In this document: piece after piece, positions 19,135 through 27,839 of the stretch
Numbering within the stretch: position 1 is the first letter of the stretch
How the letters are laid out: each line of letters opens with the position of its first letter
Assembly: GCA_030550395.1 (NCBI GenBank)
Contig: JAUQPL010000011.1
Location: 1-60,027 of the forward strand
Direction of reading: 5' to 3'
DNA length: 60,027 nt
DNA from: Bacteroidota bacterium
Lineage (GTDB): Bacteria; Bacteroidota; Ignavibacteria; Kapaibacteriales; HRBIN21
Translations under genes and position numbers: made by a program
Notes under the pieces: model-generated
What the model was told of the DNA's origin: nothing
Databases searched by the model: none
Seen by the model: the letters and a program-made list of their open reading frames with translations, nothing else

Positions 19135-19159
19135 GGGAATCCTACGGCAAAGGATTCCC
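19135..19159 (+). other. Perfect hairpin after the TPR gene
   Basis: Arms GGGAATCC (19135-19142) and GGATTCCC (19152-19159) with a 9-base loop, 38 bases after the TPR stop. No T-run follows, so it is at best a weak terminator or an RNA-stabilising stem. The rest of the gene-free interval 19098-19364 shows nothing I can name. Confidence 0.4.
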
Positions 19160-19364
19160 TATCTGACCCCTTCCTCATCAGGCTGCTCTCCCTGACTCAC
19201 CTGCTCGGTAGACCACCTAAGGGACGCGCATACTGCATCCCATCTTACGAAAACGCAAGCAGCAATGCAACCCAAAAGGACCCCCCTTCCCCCAATGCCC
19301 AATAGTGCACCGTTTCGGTACCGCTAGACGTCTTTTTACACACTGAACAAGCAAAGCCCGACCT

Positions 19365-21590
19365 ATGGAACCGGTGGCTCATAAGGAACTGCAGTATCTG
19401 AAAGGAGTTGGTCCCCGGCGTGCTGCAGCTTTAGCCCAAAGTGGTATCCAGACGGTATACGATCTTGCCTTCTTCCTCCCACGAGCATACATTGACCGAA
19501 CTACCACGACAACGCTCCGTGCTCTGGCACTGACATTGCAGAAGCAGGAACATCTCTTTCAGCAGCCCTTTCCATTAGCCGAAGAGCGGCTTCTTCTTAA
19601 CGAGGTCACCTTACTCATCCGCGTTGAAAGCCTGCGAGAGCATACCTACGGGAATAATCGCCAGATGCTCATCGCCACTATCAGCGACGATAGCCGCGCA
19701 AGCGGGGCAATCATCTTCTGGAACCGGCTGGATTACTACCGACGATTCCTCCAAGTGGGGCAGCTCTACATCCTGGCAGGGCGCCCAACATTAGACCGCC
19801 GAGGAGTTGTCACCTTCCACCACCCAGAGCTGGAGCCAGTGGACCCAGACGATGAGGAACTCTACCGCATCGGACGCATTGTCCCGAAATACCGGCTTAC
19901 GCAGGCCATGCGTCAGGCAGGGCTCACACAATCACGGCTGCGAGCACTAACGGCAACAGCCCTACAACAACTGCTCCCCACTCTGGAAGACCCCCTGCCG
20001 GAAGAGGTTCGACATGCCCACGACCTACTCCCCCTGACAGAAGCCCTTCAGCAACTCCACTTCCCCACCTCTACCGAACAGCTACAACGAGCCCGCCACC
20101 GCATGAAGTTTGAGGAGATGTTCCTCTTCCAGCTTCTACTGGCGCTCCGCCGGCGGGATGTCCGCCAAGAGAAGGGACTCCGCTTCAACCCCCGAAGCGC
20201 CCATGCCCGTTGGCTCCTTCAACGCCTTCCTTTTGAGCTAACCCGTGCTCAAAAGCGGGTCCTCTGGGAGATAGCCGCCGACTTGAGCAGCGGTCACCCC
20301 ATGAACCGGCTCCTCCAGGGCGATGTAGGCTCCGGAAAGACTATCGTCGCTCTCCTGACGATGCTGGTTGCCGTTGACAACGGTTACCAAGCTATCCTCA
20401 TGGCTCCGACGGAAATCTTAGCCGAGCAGCACTATCATACCCTCCGCCGCCTATTGGAAGGCTCCGAACTGAACGTCGTACAGCTTGTAGGGGGACAGAA
20501 CACCCGTTTCCGACAGGAAGTGTTGGAACAAATTGCAACCGGCAAAGCCCATATCATTGTGGGGACCCACGCCCTTTTTGAAAGCCCTATCGCTTACTGC
20601 CATGCTGGACTTATTGTCATCGATGAGCAACATCGCTTCGGCGTCTTGCAACGTGCCCGTCTGCGAGAACTTAGCCGCGCCTCTCTGGGAACCGATGGAG
20701 TAGTCCCCCATGTGCTGGTAATGTCCGCAACCCCAATTCCCCGAACTCTGTCGATGACGCTCTACGGAGACTTAGATGTCTCCATCTTAGACGAGTTGCC
20801 ACCGGGACGCAAACCAGTGCTGACCAAAGTTGTCTTTGAGAGCCAACTTCCCCAAGTTTACGAATTCCTCCGCTCCCAGCTCCGTGCCGGACGCCAAGCG
20901 TACATTGTCTACCCTTTGATCGAACCTTCAGAAAAGCTCCAACTCAAAGCAGCAACGGAGCACTTTGAGCAGCTCCAACAACAAATCTTCCCCGAATTCC
21001 GCTGTGGACTGCTCCACGGGCAGCTCTTCTGGTATGAGAAGGAAGAGGTCATGCGGGCGTTTGCCCGTGGGGAATATCACATCTTGGTGGCAACCACCGT
21101 CATAGAAGTCGGTATTGACGTTCCCAATGCCACGGTTATGCTCATCCACAATGCTGAACGCTTCGGCTTAGCCCAGTTACACCAACTCCGGGGACGTGTC
21201 GGGCGGGGCTCCGAGCAGTCGTACTGCTTCCTGGCAACCTGCGACCACTTTCGCTATCACTGGTATCGCGCCGAAGAAGAACCCCGAGAACGCCTTGCCG
21301 CCATCGTCCGTCTCCGCACTTTGGAGCAAACAAACGATGGCTTCCGCATCGCTGAGGTAGACCTGCGCCTCCGTGGCCCAGGGGATATTCTGGGAACTCG
21401 TCAATCCGGAATGCCTGAGTTCCGGTATACGGATTTGGCCACCGACGGTCCAATCATCACCCGCGCTCGGCAGGCAGCCTTTGAATTAGTCCGCCAAGAC
21501 CCATCACTTTGCCGCACGGAACACGCAAGGCTCCGCCGTGCCCTGATGCAGCGGTATAGCGACGTGGCCCATTGGTTAGACGTTGCTTAA
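19365..21590 (+). CDS. recG: ATP-dependent DNA helicase RecG
   Basis: 741 residues. An HhH-like N-terminus (LKGVGPRRAAALAQSGI) leads into the wedge/OB domain (about 80-160). The helicase core follows: Walker A QGDVGSGKT (318-326), DEQHRFG (420-426), SATPIPRTLSMTLYGDLDVS, and the C-terminal TTVIEVGIDVPNATVM and QLRGRVGRG. RecG remodels stalled replication forks and branched DNA. The stretch at about 50-77 between the first helices and the OB domain is lineage-specific. It is convergent with frr, with a 28-base gap. Confidence 0.97.
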   Translation: MEPVAHKELQYLKGVGPRRAAALAQSGIQTVYDLAFFLPRAYIDRTTTTTLRALALTLQKQEHLFQQPFPLAEERLLLNEVTLLIRVESLREHTYGNNRQMLIATISDDSRASGAIIFWNRLDYYRRFLQVGQLYILAGRPTLDRRGVVTFHHPELEPVDPDDEELYRIGRIVPKYRLTQAMRQAGLTQSRLRALTATALQQLLPTLEDPLPEEVRHAHDLLPLTEALQQLHFPTSTEQLQRARHRMKFEEMFLFQLLLALRRRDVRQEKGLRFNPRSAHARWLLQRLPFELTRAQKRVLWEIAADLSSGHPMNRLLQGDVGSGKTIVALLTMLVAVDNGYQAILMAPTEILAEQHYHTLRRLLEGSELNVVQLVGGQNTRFRQEVLEQIATGKAHIIVGTHALFESPIAYCHAGLIVIDEQHRFGVLQRARLRELSRASLGTDGVVPHVLVMSATPIPRTLSMTLYGDLDVSILDELPPGRKPVLTKVVFESQLPQVYEFLRSQLRAGRQAYIVYPLIEPSEKLQLKAATEHFEQLQQQIFPEFRCGLLHGQLFWYEKEEVMRAFARGEYHILVATTVIEVGIDVPNATVMLIHNAERFGLAQLHQLRGRVGRGSEQSYCFLATCDHFRYHWYRAEEEPRERLAAIVRLRTLEQTNDGFRIAEVDLRLRGPGDILGTRQSGMPEFRYTDLATDGPIITRARQAAFELVRQDPSLCRTEHARLRRALMQRYSDVAHWLDVA

Positions 21591-21618
21591 TCCCCCTTCT
21601 GTCCCGAATCCCCAACAC

Positions 21619-22179
21619 CTACTCTTCCAGAATCTCCTTCTCCTTCCGCTCCAGGATTCGCTCAATCTCCTCGGTGAACTTATCGGTGATCTTCTGCAGC
21701 TCCTGTTCCCCACGGCGGCGTTCGTCTTCAGAGAGGTGTTCTTCCTTTTCTACACGGCGAAGCTCCTCCATGGACTCCCGCCGAATGTTGCGAAGCGCCA
21801 CACGAGCCTCCTCGGCATACCGCTTGCAGACTCTAACCAATTCGCGCCGCCGTTCTTCGCTCAACGGTGGCAAGACGATACGGATGACCGACCCATCGTT
21901 TGTTGGAGTCACACCCAAATCCGATTGGAGGATTGCCTTCTCAATAGCACCCAGTAGCGAGCGGTCCCAAGGCTGGATAACCAGCATCCGGGGTTCAGGA
22001 ACCGTGATTGTCCCTACCTGCGTCAGGGGGGTTGGCACACCGTAGTAGTCTACGCGAACATGCTCAACGAGCGCAGGAGTTGCTCTCCCCGTCCGCAAAC
22101 GGGCCAACTGATGCTGGAAATGCTCCACCGTTTTGCTCATGCGTTCGCGCGCATGTGCTAAAACATCCGCTATCGGCAT
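21619..22179 (-). CDS. frr: Ribosome recycling factor
   Basis: 186 residues, normal for RRF. It has the three-helix-bundle signatures MSKTVEHFQHQLARLRTGRATPALVEHV near the start and RIVLPPLSEERRRELV in the hinge/second domain. With EF-G it splits post-termination ribosomes. It is the last gene of rplM-rpsI-rpsB-tsf-pyrH-frr, 21 bases after pyrH; the pyrH-frr pairing is very widely conserved. Confidence 0.97.
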   Translation of the reverse strand: MPIADVLAHARERMSKTVEHFQHQLARLRTGRATPALVEHVRVDYYGVPTPLTQVGTITVPEPRMLVIQPWDRSLLGAIEKAILQSDLGVTPTNDGSVIRIVLPPLSEERRRELVRVCKRYAEEARVALRNIRRESMEELRRVEKEEHLSEDERRRGEQELQKITDKFTEEIERILERKEKEILEE

Positions 22180-22200
22180 AGCAGCTTTCGGCTGGCTATT

Positions 22201-22935
22201 CTACTGCTCCTCGTGATGCACAATTGTCGCTACAGGTTGTCCTAATAAGAGGCGAAGCAGATTTCCACGTCGGTTGATGTTAAACACCAGAATAGGCAGA
22301 TGGTTTTCCTGGCACAGAGTAATAGCCGTCAAATCCATGACACGGAGCCCTTTTTCGAGCACCTCCCGCGAGCTGATCCGTTCGTATCGACGTGCTGTAG
22401 CAACCTTTTCCGGATCAGCATCGTAGACGCCATCAACCCGAGTCCCTTTCAAGATGACCTCTGCTCCAATTTCAATGGCTCGGAGGGCCGCTGCCGTATC
22501 CGTTGTAAAGTAGGGATTTCCCGTACCTGCCACGAAGATCACGATACGCCCTTTCTCCAGGTGACGAATCGCCCGACGACGGATAAAGGGTTCTGCAATT
22601 TGTGCCATCGCAATGGCTGTTTGGACACGGGTGGGCACTCCGCGGGCTTCAATAGCGTTCTGCAACGCTAATCCATTGATCACCGTTGCCAGCATACCCA
22701 TATAGTCGCCCACCACCTTCTCCAGCCCATGCGCTGCCGCCTGAAGTCCGCGAAAGATATTACCCCCCCCAATCACGATCCCTATCTGAACGCCCAGGCG
22801 ATGGGCTTGGACAATCTCGTCCGCTAAGGTTTCCAGCGCATTGGGATCAATCCCAAAGCGCTGCTCCCCCATCAAGGCTTCGCCGGAAAGCTTCAATACG
22901 ACGCGACGATAACAGGGACGGTTAGCTTCCTCCAT
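22201..22935 (-). CDS. pyrH: Uridylate kinase (UMP kinase)
   Basis: 244 residues of the amino-acid-kinase fold. [10 protein letters not shown] (residues 12-21) binds ATP phosphates; GGGNIFRG and [16 protein letters not shown] follow; [22 protein letters not shown] is the UMP-site signature. It phosphorylates UMP to UDP in the cytoplasm and is typically a GTP-activated, UTP-inhibited hexamer. The start overlaps the end of tsf by 14 bases. Confidence 0.97.
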   Translation of the reverse strand: MEEANRPCYRRVVLKLSGEALMGEQRFGIDPNALETLADEIVQAHRLGVQIGIVIGGGNIFRGLQAAAHGLEKVVGDYMGMLATVINGLALQNAIEARGVPTRVQTAIAMAQIAEPFIRRRAIRHLEKGRIVIFVAGTGNPYFTTDTAAALRAIEIGAEVILKGTRVDGVYDADPEKVATARRYERISSREVLEKGLRVMDLTAITLCQENHLPILVFNINRRGNLLRLLLGQPVATIVHHEEQ

Positions 22936-23794
22936 GTTCCGTTTCCCCGAGGAAGTAGCGCCAGAAGCGACGAACTTCTATGGGGTGCCCTGTCTGACGG
23001 CTGGCTTCCGCGAGCACATCGGCAACCGTACGACTCGGCTCCCGAATATATGCCTGCTCTAAGAGGCAGCGCTCCTGAAAGAATTTCTCCGCCCGTCCCT
23101 GTGCGATCCGCTCCGCTACGGCAGGGGGCTTGCCCTCGCTGAGAGCCTGCTGACGGTGCAGCTCTACCTCACGGGCATAGACTTCCTGGGGAACCTGCTG
23201 CCGGCTGACATACTCTGGTTGCATCGCCGCCACCTGCATTGCCAAATCCCGGAGTAGGGGGCGGATATCCTGTGGAGGCCGTGCCAGGGAAATCTCCACA
23301 ACAGCGGCTAACCGACTGCCAGCGTGGACATAGGAGGTAAAGAAACCATCAGTCGTCAACACCTGATATCGCCGCAGCTGCAGCTTCTCCCCAATCTTGG
23401 CAACCATCTCATCGTACAAATTCCCCAACGTCTTGCCCCCAATATCGGTGTGCCACAGCTCCTCTTCGGCAGAGATATCCTTGTGCATCAGCACTTGCAA
23501 AATGGCGTGCGCAAAGTCCAAGAACTCTTGATTTCGCGCTACGAAATCCGTCTCGCAGTTTAGCTCTAACAGCACCGCCCTGGTTCCCTCTTCATTCGTT
23601 GCCGCCAATACAACCCCTTCACGGGCAACCCGATCGGCTCGCTTTGCAGCCAAGATAGCACCCCGTTGGCGTAGATACTCAATGGCTGCCTGCAGATCTC
23701 CCTGAGCTGCCTCCAAGGCATTCTTGCAATCTGTAAAGCCGGCACCTGTTTTCTCACGCAACTCTTTGATCAGCTGTGGCGTAATGGTCCCCAT
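22922..23794 (-). CDS. tsf: Elongation factor Ts
   Basis: 290 residues. The N-terminal UBA-like domain has the EF-Ts signature [17 protein letters not shown] (10-26), with FTDCKNAL in place of the more frequent MMDCKKAL. The core domain contains [12 protein letters not shown], whose TDFVAR residues contact EF-Tu. EF-Ts exchanges GDP on EF-Tu. It lies between rpsB (12 bases upstream) and pyrH (14-base overlap), the standard order. Confidence 0.97.
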   Translation of the reverse strand: MGTITPQLIKELREKTGAGFTDCKNALEAAQGDLQAAIEYLRQRGAILAAKRADRVAREGVVLAATNEEGTRAVLLELNCETDFVARNQEFLDFAHAILQVLMHKDISAEEELWHTDIGGKTLGNLYDEMVAKIGEKLQLRRYQVLTTDGFFTSYVHAGSRLAAVVEISLARPPQDIRPLLRDLAMQVAAMQPEYVSRQQVPQEVYAREVELHRQQALSEGKPPAVAERIAQGRAEKFFQERCLLEQAYIREPSRTVADVLAEASRQTGHPIEVRRFWRYFLGETEHGGS

Positions 23795-23806
23795 TAGTCC
23801 ATCCCC

Positions 23807-24634
23807 TCACACTGTCGAACTATCACCAGAAGCAGATTCTGGGGCAGCGTGTTCATCCAGACGCCGGTGTGGCTCGCTCCCCTCGCCCGAAGCAGGGCTC
23901 CCTGCCTCAGATTCCTCCATAAGGCTCTCAATGTCCTTGCCTCGCTGCCGTGCTACATGGCGTCCTTCAATAACCGCATCAGCGATAGTGCGCGTCAGAA
24001 GATCAATCGTCGCCACAGAGTCGTCGTTAGCAGGAATTGGGTAATCAACCCATTCCGGATCCGCATTGGTATCCACAATTGCGACGCTAGGGATACCCAA
24101 GATGCGAGCCTCTTTGACGGCAATATGCTCCCGCACCACATCCACTACATAGAGCATACCCGGCAAGCGATTCATCCGCTCAATGCCTCCGAACAGAAGG
24201 CGCAGTTTATCTCGTTCACGCAGCAATTGAAGCCGTTCCTTCTTTGTAAACTGCTCCAAGGTTCCATCGCTTTCCCACTTGTCAATAACGCTTAAGCGAC
24301 GGATACTCTGCTGAATGGTCGTGAAGTTCGTCAATGTGCCGCCCAACCAACGCTCTATAACATAGGGCATCCCACACCGCTCTGCTTCCCGGCGGACGAT
24401 TTCTTTTGCCTGAGGTTTTGTTCCAACAAACAGTACAAGCTTCCCTTGAGCTGCAACCTCTACAACAGCATCACGGGCAACCTCCAGAAATACCTGCGTC
24501 TTGCGCACATCAATGATATGGATGCCATTGCGCTCTCCGAAGATGAAAAACCGCATCTTCGGATTCCAGCGCCGCGTTAGGTGCCCGAAGTGAGCACCCG
24601 CCTGTATAAGCTGCTCTACTGTCACCAGTGCCAT
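23807..24634 (-). CDS. rpsB: 30S ribosomal protein S2
   Basis: 275 residues. Signature segments are LIQAGAHFGHLTRRWNPKM near the start, FVGTKPQAKEIVRREAERCGM, RWLGGTLTNF, and the C-terminal IPVANDD-type IPANDDSVATIDLLTRTIADA. An acidic, low-complexity C-terminal extension of about 45 residues (EESEAGSPASGEGSEP...) is longer than in E. coli. It sits between rpsI and tsf. Confidence 0.97.
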   Translation of the reverse strand: MALVTVEQLIQAGAHFGHLTRRWNPKMRFFIFGERNGIHIIDVRKTQVFLEVARDAVVEVAAQGKLVLFVGTKPQAKEIVRREAERCGMPYVIERWLGGTLTNFTTIQQSIRRLSVIDKWESDGTLEQFTKKERLQLLRERDKLRLLFGGIERMNRLPGMLYVVDVVREHIAVKEARILGIPSVAIVDTNADPEWVDYPIPANDDSVATIDLLTRTIADAVIEGRHVARQRGKDIESLMEESEAGSPASGEGSEPHRRLDEHAAPESASGDSSTV

Positions 24635-24666
24635 CCTCCACTATGTCTGTAGGACCGACTGCACTG

Positions 24667-25056
24667 TTAGCGTTTGGAGAACTGGAAGCGCTTACGCGCC
24701 TTTTTCTGACCATATTTTTTCCGCTCCACCATCCGGGGATCGCGTGTCAGGAGTCCCGCCGGGCGAAGAATTTTCCGGAATTCCTCATCCACCTGTAACA
24801 GCGCCCGGGCGATCCCAAGCCGGATTGCCCCCGCCTGCCCGCTGATACCCCCACCGCTAACATTTGCCCGAATGTCAAAACGACCAACTGTATTGGTCAG
24901 CTCCAGTGGTAGCAAGATATCCTTCCGGTGCGCCTCAAGAGGAAAGTAGTCCTCCAGCGCACGACCATTGACCGTAATAGTGCCCACTCCAGGAGTCAAC
25001 ACCACTCGAGCTACAGCCGTCTTCCGACGCCCCGTTGCCAAGATAACACGCACCAT
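24667..25056 (-). CDS. rpsI: 30S ribosomal protein S9
   Basis: 129 residues, normal for uS9. It begins with [12 protein letters not shown] and carries [19 protein letters not shown]. The C-terminus [24 protein letters not shown] ends in the conserved Lys-Arg, which reaches the P-site tRNA. It follows rplM by 23 bases, the universal L13-S9 pair. Confidence 0.98.
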   Translation of the reverse strand: MVRVILATGRRKTAVARVVLTPGVGTITVNGRALEDYFPLEAHRKDILLPLELTNTVGRFDIRANVSGGGISGQAGAIRLGIARALLQVDEEFRKILRPAGLLTRDPRMVERKKYGQKKARKRFQFSKR

Positions 25057-25079
25057 CGCTACTCTTCCCTTTGACCGGA

Positions 25080-25544
25080 TTAGTCACACGGATACGGTGG
25101 CTCGTATAGCTGCGGCTGTTGGGCTTGATGGGGATGCTCGGGACCAGCGTAGACTTTCAATTTCCGGATTAGACGCCGTCCCAATCGCCCCTTCGGGAGC
25201 ATTCCCCAGACAGCACGCTCTATGACAGCCTCAGGCTTCCGTCGCAGGAGCTCCTGGAACCTCTCAAACCGAGCTCCTCCCGGATAGCCCGTGTAGTGGA
25301 AGTACTCCTTTTTCGTCCACCGCTTTCCCTCAACCCGAACCTGAGAAGCATTGACAACGATGACAAAGTCTCCGCAATCTACGTGGGGAGTGAAGTAGGG
25401 TTTGTGCTTACCGCGGAGCAACTTTGCCACCTGCGATGCCAAACGCCCCAATGTCTTCCCCGCGGCATCCACAACCCACCAGCGGCGCTCAACCTCTTCC
25501 TTCCGCACCGACCTTGTTATGCGCGCCGATGGCTCAAACGGCAT
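25080..25544 (-). CDS. rplM: 50S ribosomal protein L13
   Basis: 154 residues from the ATG at 25544, chosen because GGGAG stands 8 bases upstream. Upstream in-frame starts at 25559 and 25586 would add residues that run into the promoter. Core features are [41 protein letters not shown], and [29 protein letters not shown]. It heads the ribosomal operon ending with frr and is preceded by a strong promoter-like element shared with rimP. Confidence 0.96.
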   Translation of the reverse strand: MPFEPSARITRSVRKEEVERRWWVVDAAGKTLGRLASQVAKLLRGKHKPYFTPHVDCGDFVIVVNASQVRVEGKRWTKKEYFHYTGYPGGARFERFQELLRRKPEAVIERAVWGMLPKGRLGRRLIRKLKVYAGPEHPHQAQQPQLYEPPYPCD

Positions 25545-25579
25545 AAATCCATCTCCCATCAGAGCAACATGCCACCAAC

Positions 25580-25596
25580 AAAGCATGCAAAAATAC
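25580..25596 (-). promoter_or_regulatory. Promoter of rplM operon, shared 17-base element
   Basis: The minus strand reads GTATTTTTGCATGCTTT. The first nine bases are the GTAnnTTTG -7 element and the rest is the discriminator/early leader with a GCATGC palindrome. The same 17 bases occur before rimP (42013-42029). The rplM ATG is about 36 bases further on, and an intrinsic terminator lies just upstream. Confidence 0.6.
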
Positions 25597-25625
25597 TAAC
25601 TCCTTTGCCTTCCCGGCACGCAAAC

Positions 25626-25661
25626 AAAAAGCCGCTACACGCCACAATCGCGCGTAGCGGC
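25626..25661 (-). terminator. Intrinsic terminator of the lipoprotein pair
   Basis: On the minus strand GCCGCTAC (25661-25654) pairs with GTAGCGGC (25638-25631) around a 15-base loop, followed by a run of five T. It begins 26 bases after the stop of the downstream lipoprotein gene and separates it from the rplM promoter. Confidence 0.75.
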
Positions 25662-25687
25662 ACAACTCCTGCCCCATCCAATCCGAA

Positions 25688-26683
25688 TTAGTCCACCACC
25701 TTCTTCTGGGTCCGGATATGCACGCGCGGCACAAATCCCCCTGCAGGAGGTTCCCAACCACTTACCGGTAATGCATACGGGACATTCGGAGTCTTCTGAT
25801 ACGAGATCTCCAGCTCCACATAACGGTCAGGAGCAGTCCCCCGCAGGATATTACCCTGAGCATCTGCCTTGACAAATACCTTCGCCCAATTCCCCTCCTG
25901 GGTCCGAAGGACAATGATAAAGCCGCGACGTTGATTGTTAAAGTTCACCAGTGCCTCAGCTAGTGCCGCTCCTCCGAAAGCCTCCGTTTCAAAAATCTGG
26001 TTAAGGCTATCCACCTGGAGATAGTGTTGCTGCTTCAGGCGCAATGTATCAATCAATGTCCGCCGAGGATTTGCGATGGTGTACGAGCTCATTCCCGGAG
26101 AGCCGATGTCCCAGCTCCCTCCCCGCGTATCCAAGCACAAATCCCACTCATTCCCCTGGCTAACCGTAAGTGTGCGCGGTCTTCCATCAGGTCCTTCCAG
26201 GTCCAATCCACTGGGCAATTGGGAGGCAGTCTCGTAGAGCCGGATGGGACTCCCATCGGGCAAGGTAGTATAGCGCGTCGCCGGCGCCCAACGGACAACG
26301 GCAGCCGTTCGGCTCTCGGAGGTATCCCGAGTTGTGTCACGCCAGACGGCGTACAGCTCAAAGCGGTATACAACCCCCGACCGCAAGCCGACAATATCCA
26401 CCGGCGTCTGAGTCCCCAGACGGATTATACCGACCAGACGCCCTGCCGCATCGTCATAGACTCGGAGGCGATAAAAACCAAAGTTCGCATTGCTCTCCGA
26501 AGGGGACGGTGTCCACTTCAGGCGCACCGTTGAGTCATTCACTGAAAGTGCCTGCAAATTACTCGGCGGCTGAGGTGGTGAGGTCGGTGATGGCTCCTCC
26601 GGTGTTGTTGTCTCTTCACAGGAGGCCAATAACAACACTGCCAGAACAGCTCCAGCCATGAGCCAGCTTCTCCGCACATCCAT
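25688..26683 (-). CDS. Lipoprotein with fibronectin type III domain, paralogue 1
   Basis: 331 residues from the ATG at 26683, supported by AAGGA 6 bases upstream. A lipoprotein signal ends LLLASC, followed by a Pro/Thr/Ser-rich linker. An Fn3-like domain follows (PPSNLQALSVNDSTVRLKWTPS). The C-terminal module is shared with the gene upstream: PIRLYE, DLCLDTRGG, GSPGMSSY, and TAPDRYVELEISYQ near the end. No enzyme motif is visible. It is probably an envelope lipoprotein facing the periplasm or the cell surface. It forms an operon with its paralogue and ends at a clear terminator. Confidence 0.8.
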   Translation of the reverse strand: MDVRRSWLMAGAVLAVLLLASCEETTTPEEPSPTSPPQPPSNLQALSVNDSTVRLKWTPSPSESNANFGFYRLRVYDDAAGRLVGIIRLGTQTPVDIVGLRSGVVYRFELYAVWRDTTRDTSESRTAAVVRWAPATRYTTLPDGSPIRLYETASQLPSGLDLEGPDGRPRTLTVSQGNEWDLCLDTRGGSWDIGSPGMSSYTIANPRRTLIDTLRLKQQHYLQVDSLNQIFETEAFGGAALAEALVNFNNQRRGFIIVLRTQEGNWAKVFVKADAQGNILRGTAPDRYVELEISYQKTPNVPYALPVSGWEPPAGGFVPRVHIRTQKKVVD

Positions 26684-26719
26684 GGGAATCCTTGATGACA
26701 CTTGTGAGACAAACCCTTA

Positions 26720-27670
26720 TCAGTATCGCTGCATCGATACCCCTGAGCCGTTCTCTCGTCGCCCCGGCAAGGCGGAAGGAATCGCCTTCTCCGGTTGGTA
26801 TGAAATGGCTAACTCCACATACCGTTGCGGCGCTGTTCCTTGGACCAAACGTCCATCGGGACCAGGTTTAATGAGAACTTTCGCCCATGTCGTGTCCACG
26901 CGCATGAGGAAGAAGGCTATTCCCTTGTTAGAGGGCAACTGCTCAGGAACATCCAACATAAGTGGACCCAGATCTCCAGCTGCTGAATCTAAAGGCGAGC
27001 TTACCCACACTTCATCCAAAGCCGCAACATCCGTGACAACCCGATTCCCCACCAGCGTTTGTTTCCGTTGTCCCCCATATACCTGGCTGGCGATGGGAGA
27101 GCCGATACGTGCTTGACCGTCGACAATCTCAAAGCAGATATCCCACTGTGCGGCGAAAGCCCGGGTCAGAACCGCTGGCATTCCTCCCATGTTTAGGTTG
27201 AGCCCGTTGGGATACTCCGGTGGGGCATCCTGCTCATAGAGGCGAATTGGCTGCCCTGCAATCTCGGTGTATTGGACTGCTGGCGAGAACAGCAGAGTTC
27301 GCGGCGCTGTGCTTAGAGTGTTATCCCGAAAACGCACCCAGATATCTAAGCCGTAGAGGGTACCCCGTCGCAATCCACCCAGCAGCAGAATGTATTCGGG
27401 CTGCCGCTCCGTGACGGAAATTCGCCGAACAACCCGCTGCGTTGCCATCTCTACCAGCACTAAGTAGTATTCCTTGAAAGCCGGCAATTGCTCAGAGGGG
27501 GAAGGTTTCCAGCGAACTTTTACCGTGCTCTCATTGACGATGGCAACCGCCGCCTCTGGCACCGGCGATGCTGATACAGTGTTGGTAGGGCTCAACGCCG
27601 GGTTCTCCTCCACACAGCCCATCAACAATACTGCTATTGGCACGCCCACAAGTTTTAGCTTCCGCACCAT
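26720..27670 (-). CDS. Lipoprotein with fibronectin type III domain, paralogue 2
   Basis: 316 residues from the ATG at 27670, which gives a lipoprotein signal (VGVPIAVLLMGC). An Fn3-like domain (ESTVKVRWKPSPSEQLPAF) precedes the same C-terminal module as its neighbour: QYTEIAGQPIRLYE, WDICFEIVDG, RIGSPI, TAPQRYVELAISYQ. The pair is a tandem duplication that has diverged strongly. A promoter-like element lies at 27708-27716. Function unknown; the module could bind a surface ligand or partner. Confidence 0.8.
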   Translation of the reverse strand: MVRKLKLVGVPIAVLLMGCVEENPALSPTNTVSASPVPEAAVAIVNESTVKVRWKPSPSEQLPAFKEYYLVLVEMATQRVVRRISVTERQPEYILLLGGLRRGTLYGLDIWVRFRDNTLSTAPRTLLFSPAVQYTEIAGQPIRLYEQDAPPEYPNGLNLNMGGMPAVLTRAFAAQWDICFEIVDGQARIGSPIASQVYGGQRKQTLVGNRVVTDVAALDEVWVSSPLDSAAGDLGPLMLDVPEQLPSNKGIAFFLMRVDTTWAKVLIKPGPDGRLVQGTAPQRYVELAISYQPEKAIPSALPGRRENGSGVSMQRY

Positions 27671-27707
27671 GAGCCATAGCTCTGCAGTGTGAGACAATGC
27701 ACGAACG

Positions 27708-27716
27708 CAAATATAC
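27708..27716 (-). promoter_or_regulatory. -7 promoter element of the lipoprotein pair
   Basis: The minus strand reads GTATATTTG, 38 bases before the ATG at 27670. A TTTT sits near the expected -33 distance. It shares the 169-base intergenic region with the divergent ald promoter. Confidence 0.5.
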
Positions 27717-27789
27717 ACCAAAGTGCTCCTACGAAAATGAGGCTACGGCTGCATACCCGCACATCCGGTCAGGCTTCCGAAGCTGAAGC

Positions 27790-27798
27790 GTAATTTTG
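27790..27798 (+). promoter_or_regulatory. -7 promoter element of ald
   Basis: GTAATTTTG matches TAnnTTTG. It is followed by the ribosome-binding stretch AAGGGAAAGG (27821-27830) and the ald ATG at 27840. Confidence 0.5.
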
Positions 27799-27839
27799 AG
27801 CCTGCACGAAAGCTAGGTCAAAGGGAAAGGTGTTGCACG

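Noticed and set aside
18649-19305. 218-codon plus-strand frame over the end of the TPR gene and the following gap
   Set aside because: Mostly out-of-frame TPR sequence; the part beyond the TPR stop is Pro/Ser-rich with no start signal or homology pattern.
19098-19364. Structural RNA gene in the longest intergenic interval
   Set aside because: Apart from one 8-bp hairpin no tRNA, riboswitch or other RNA pattern is recognisable by eye; a covariance-model search would be decisive.
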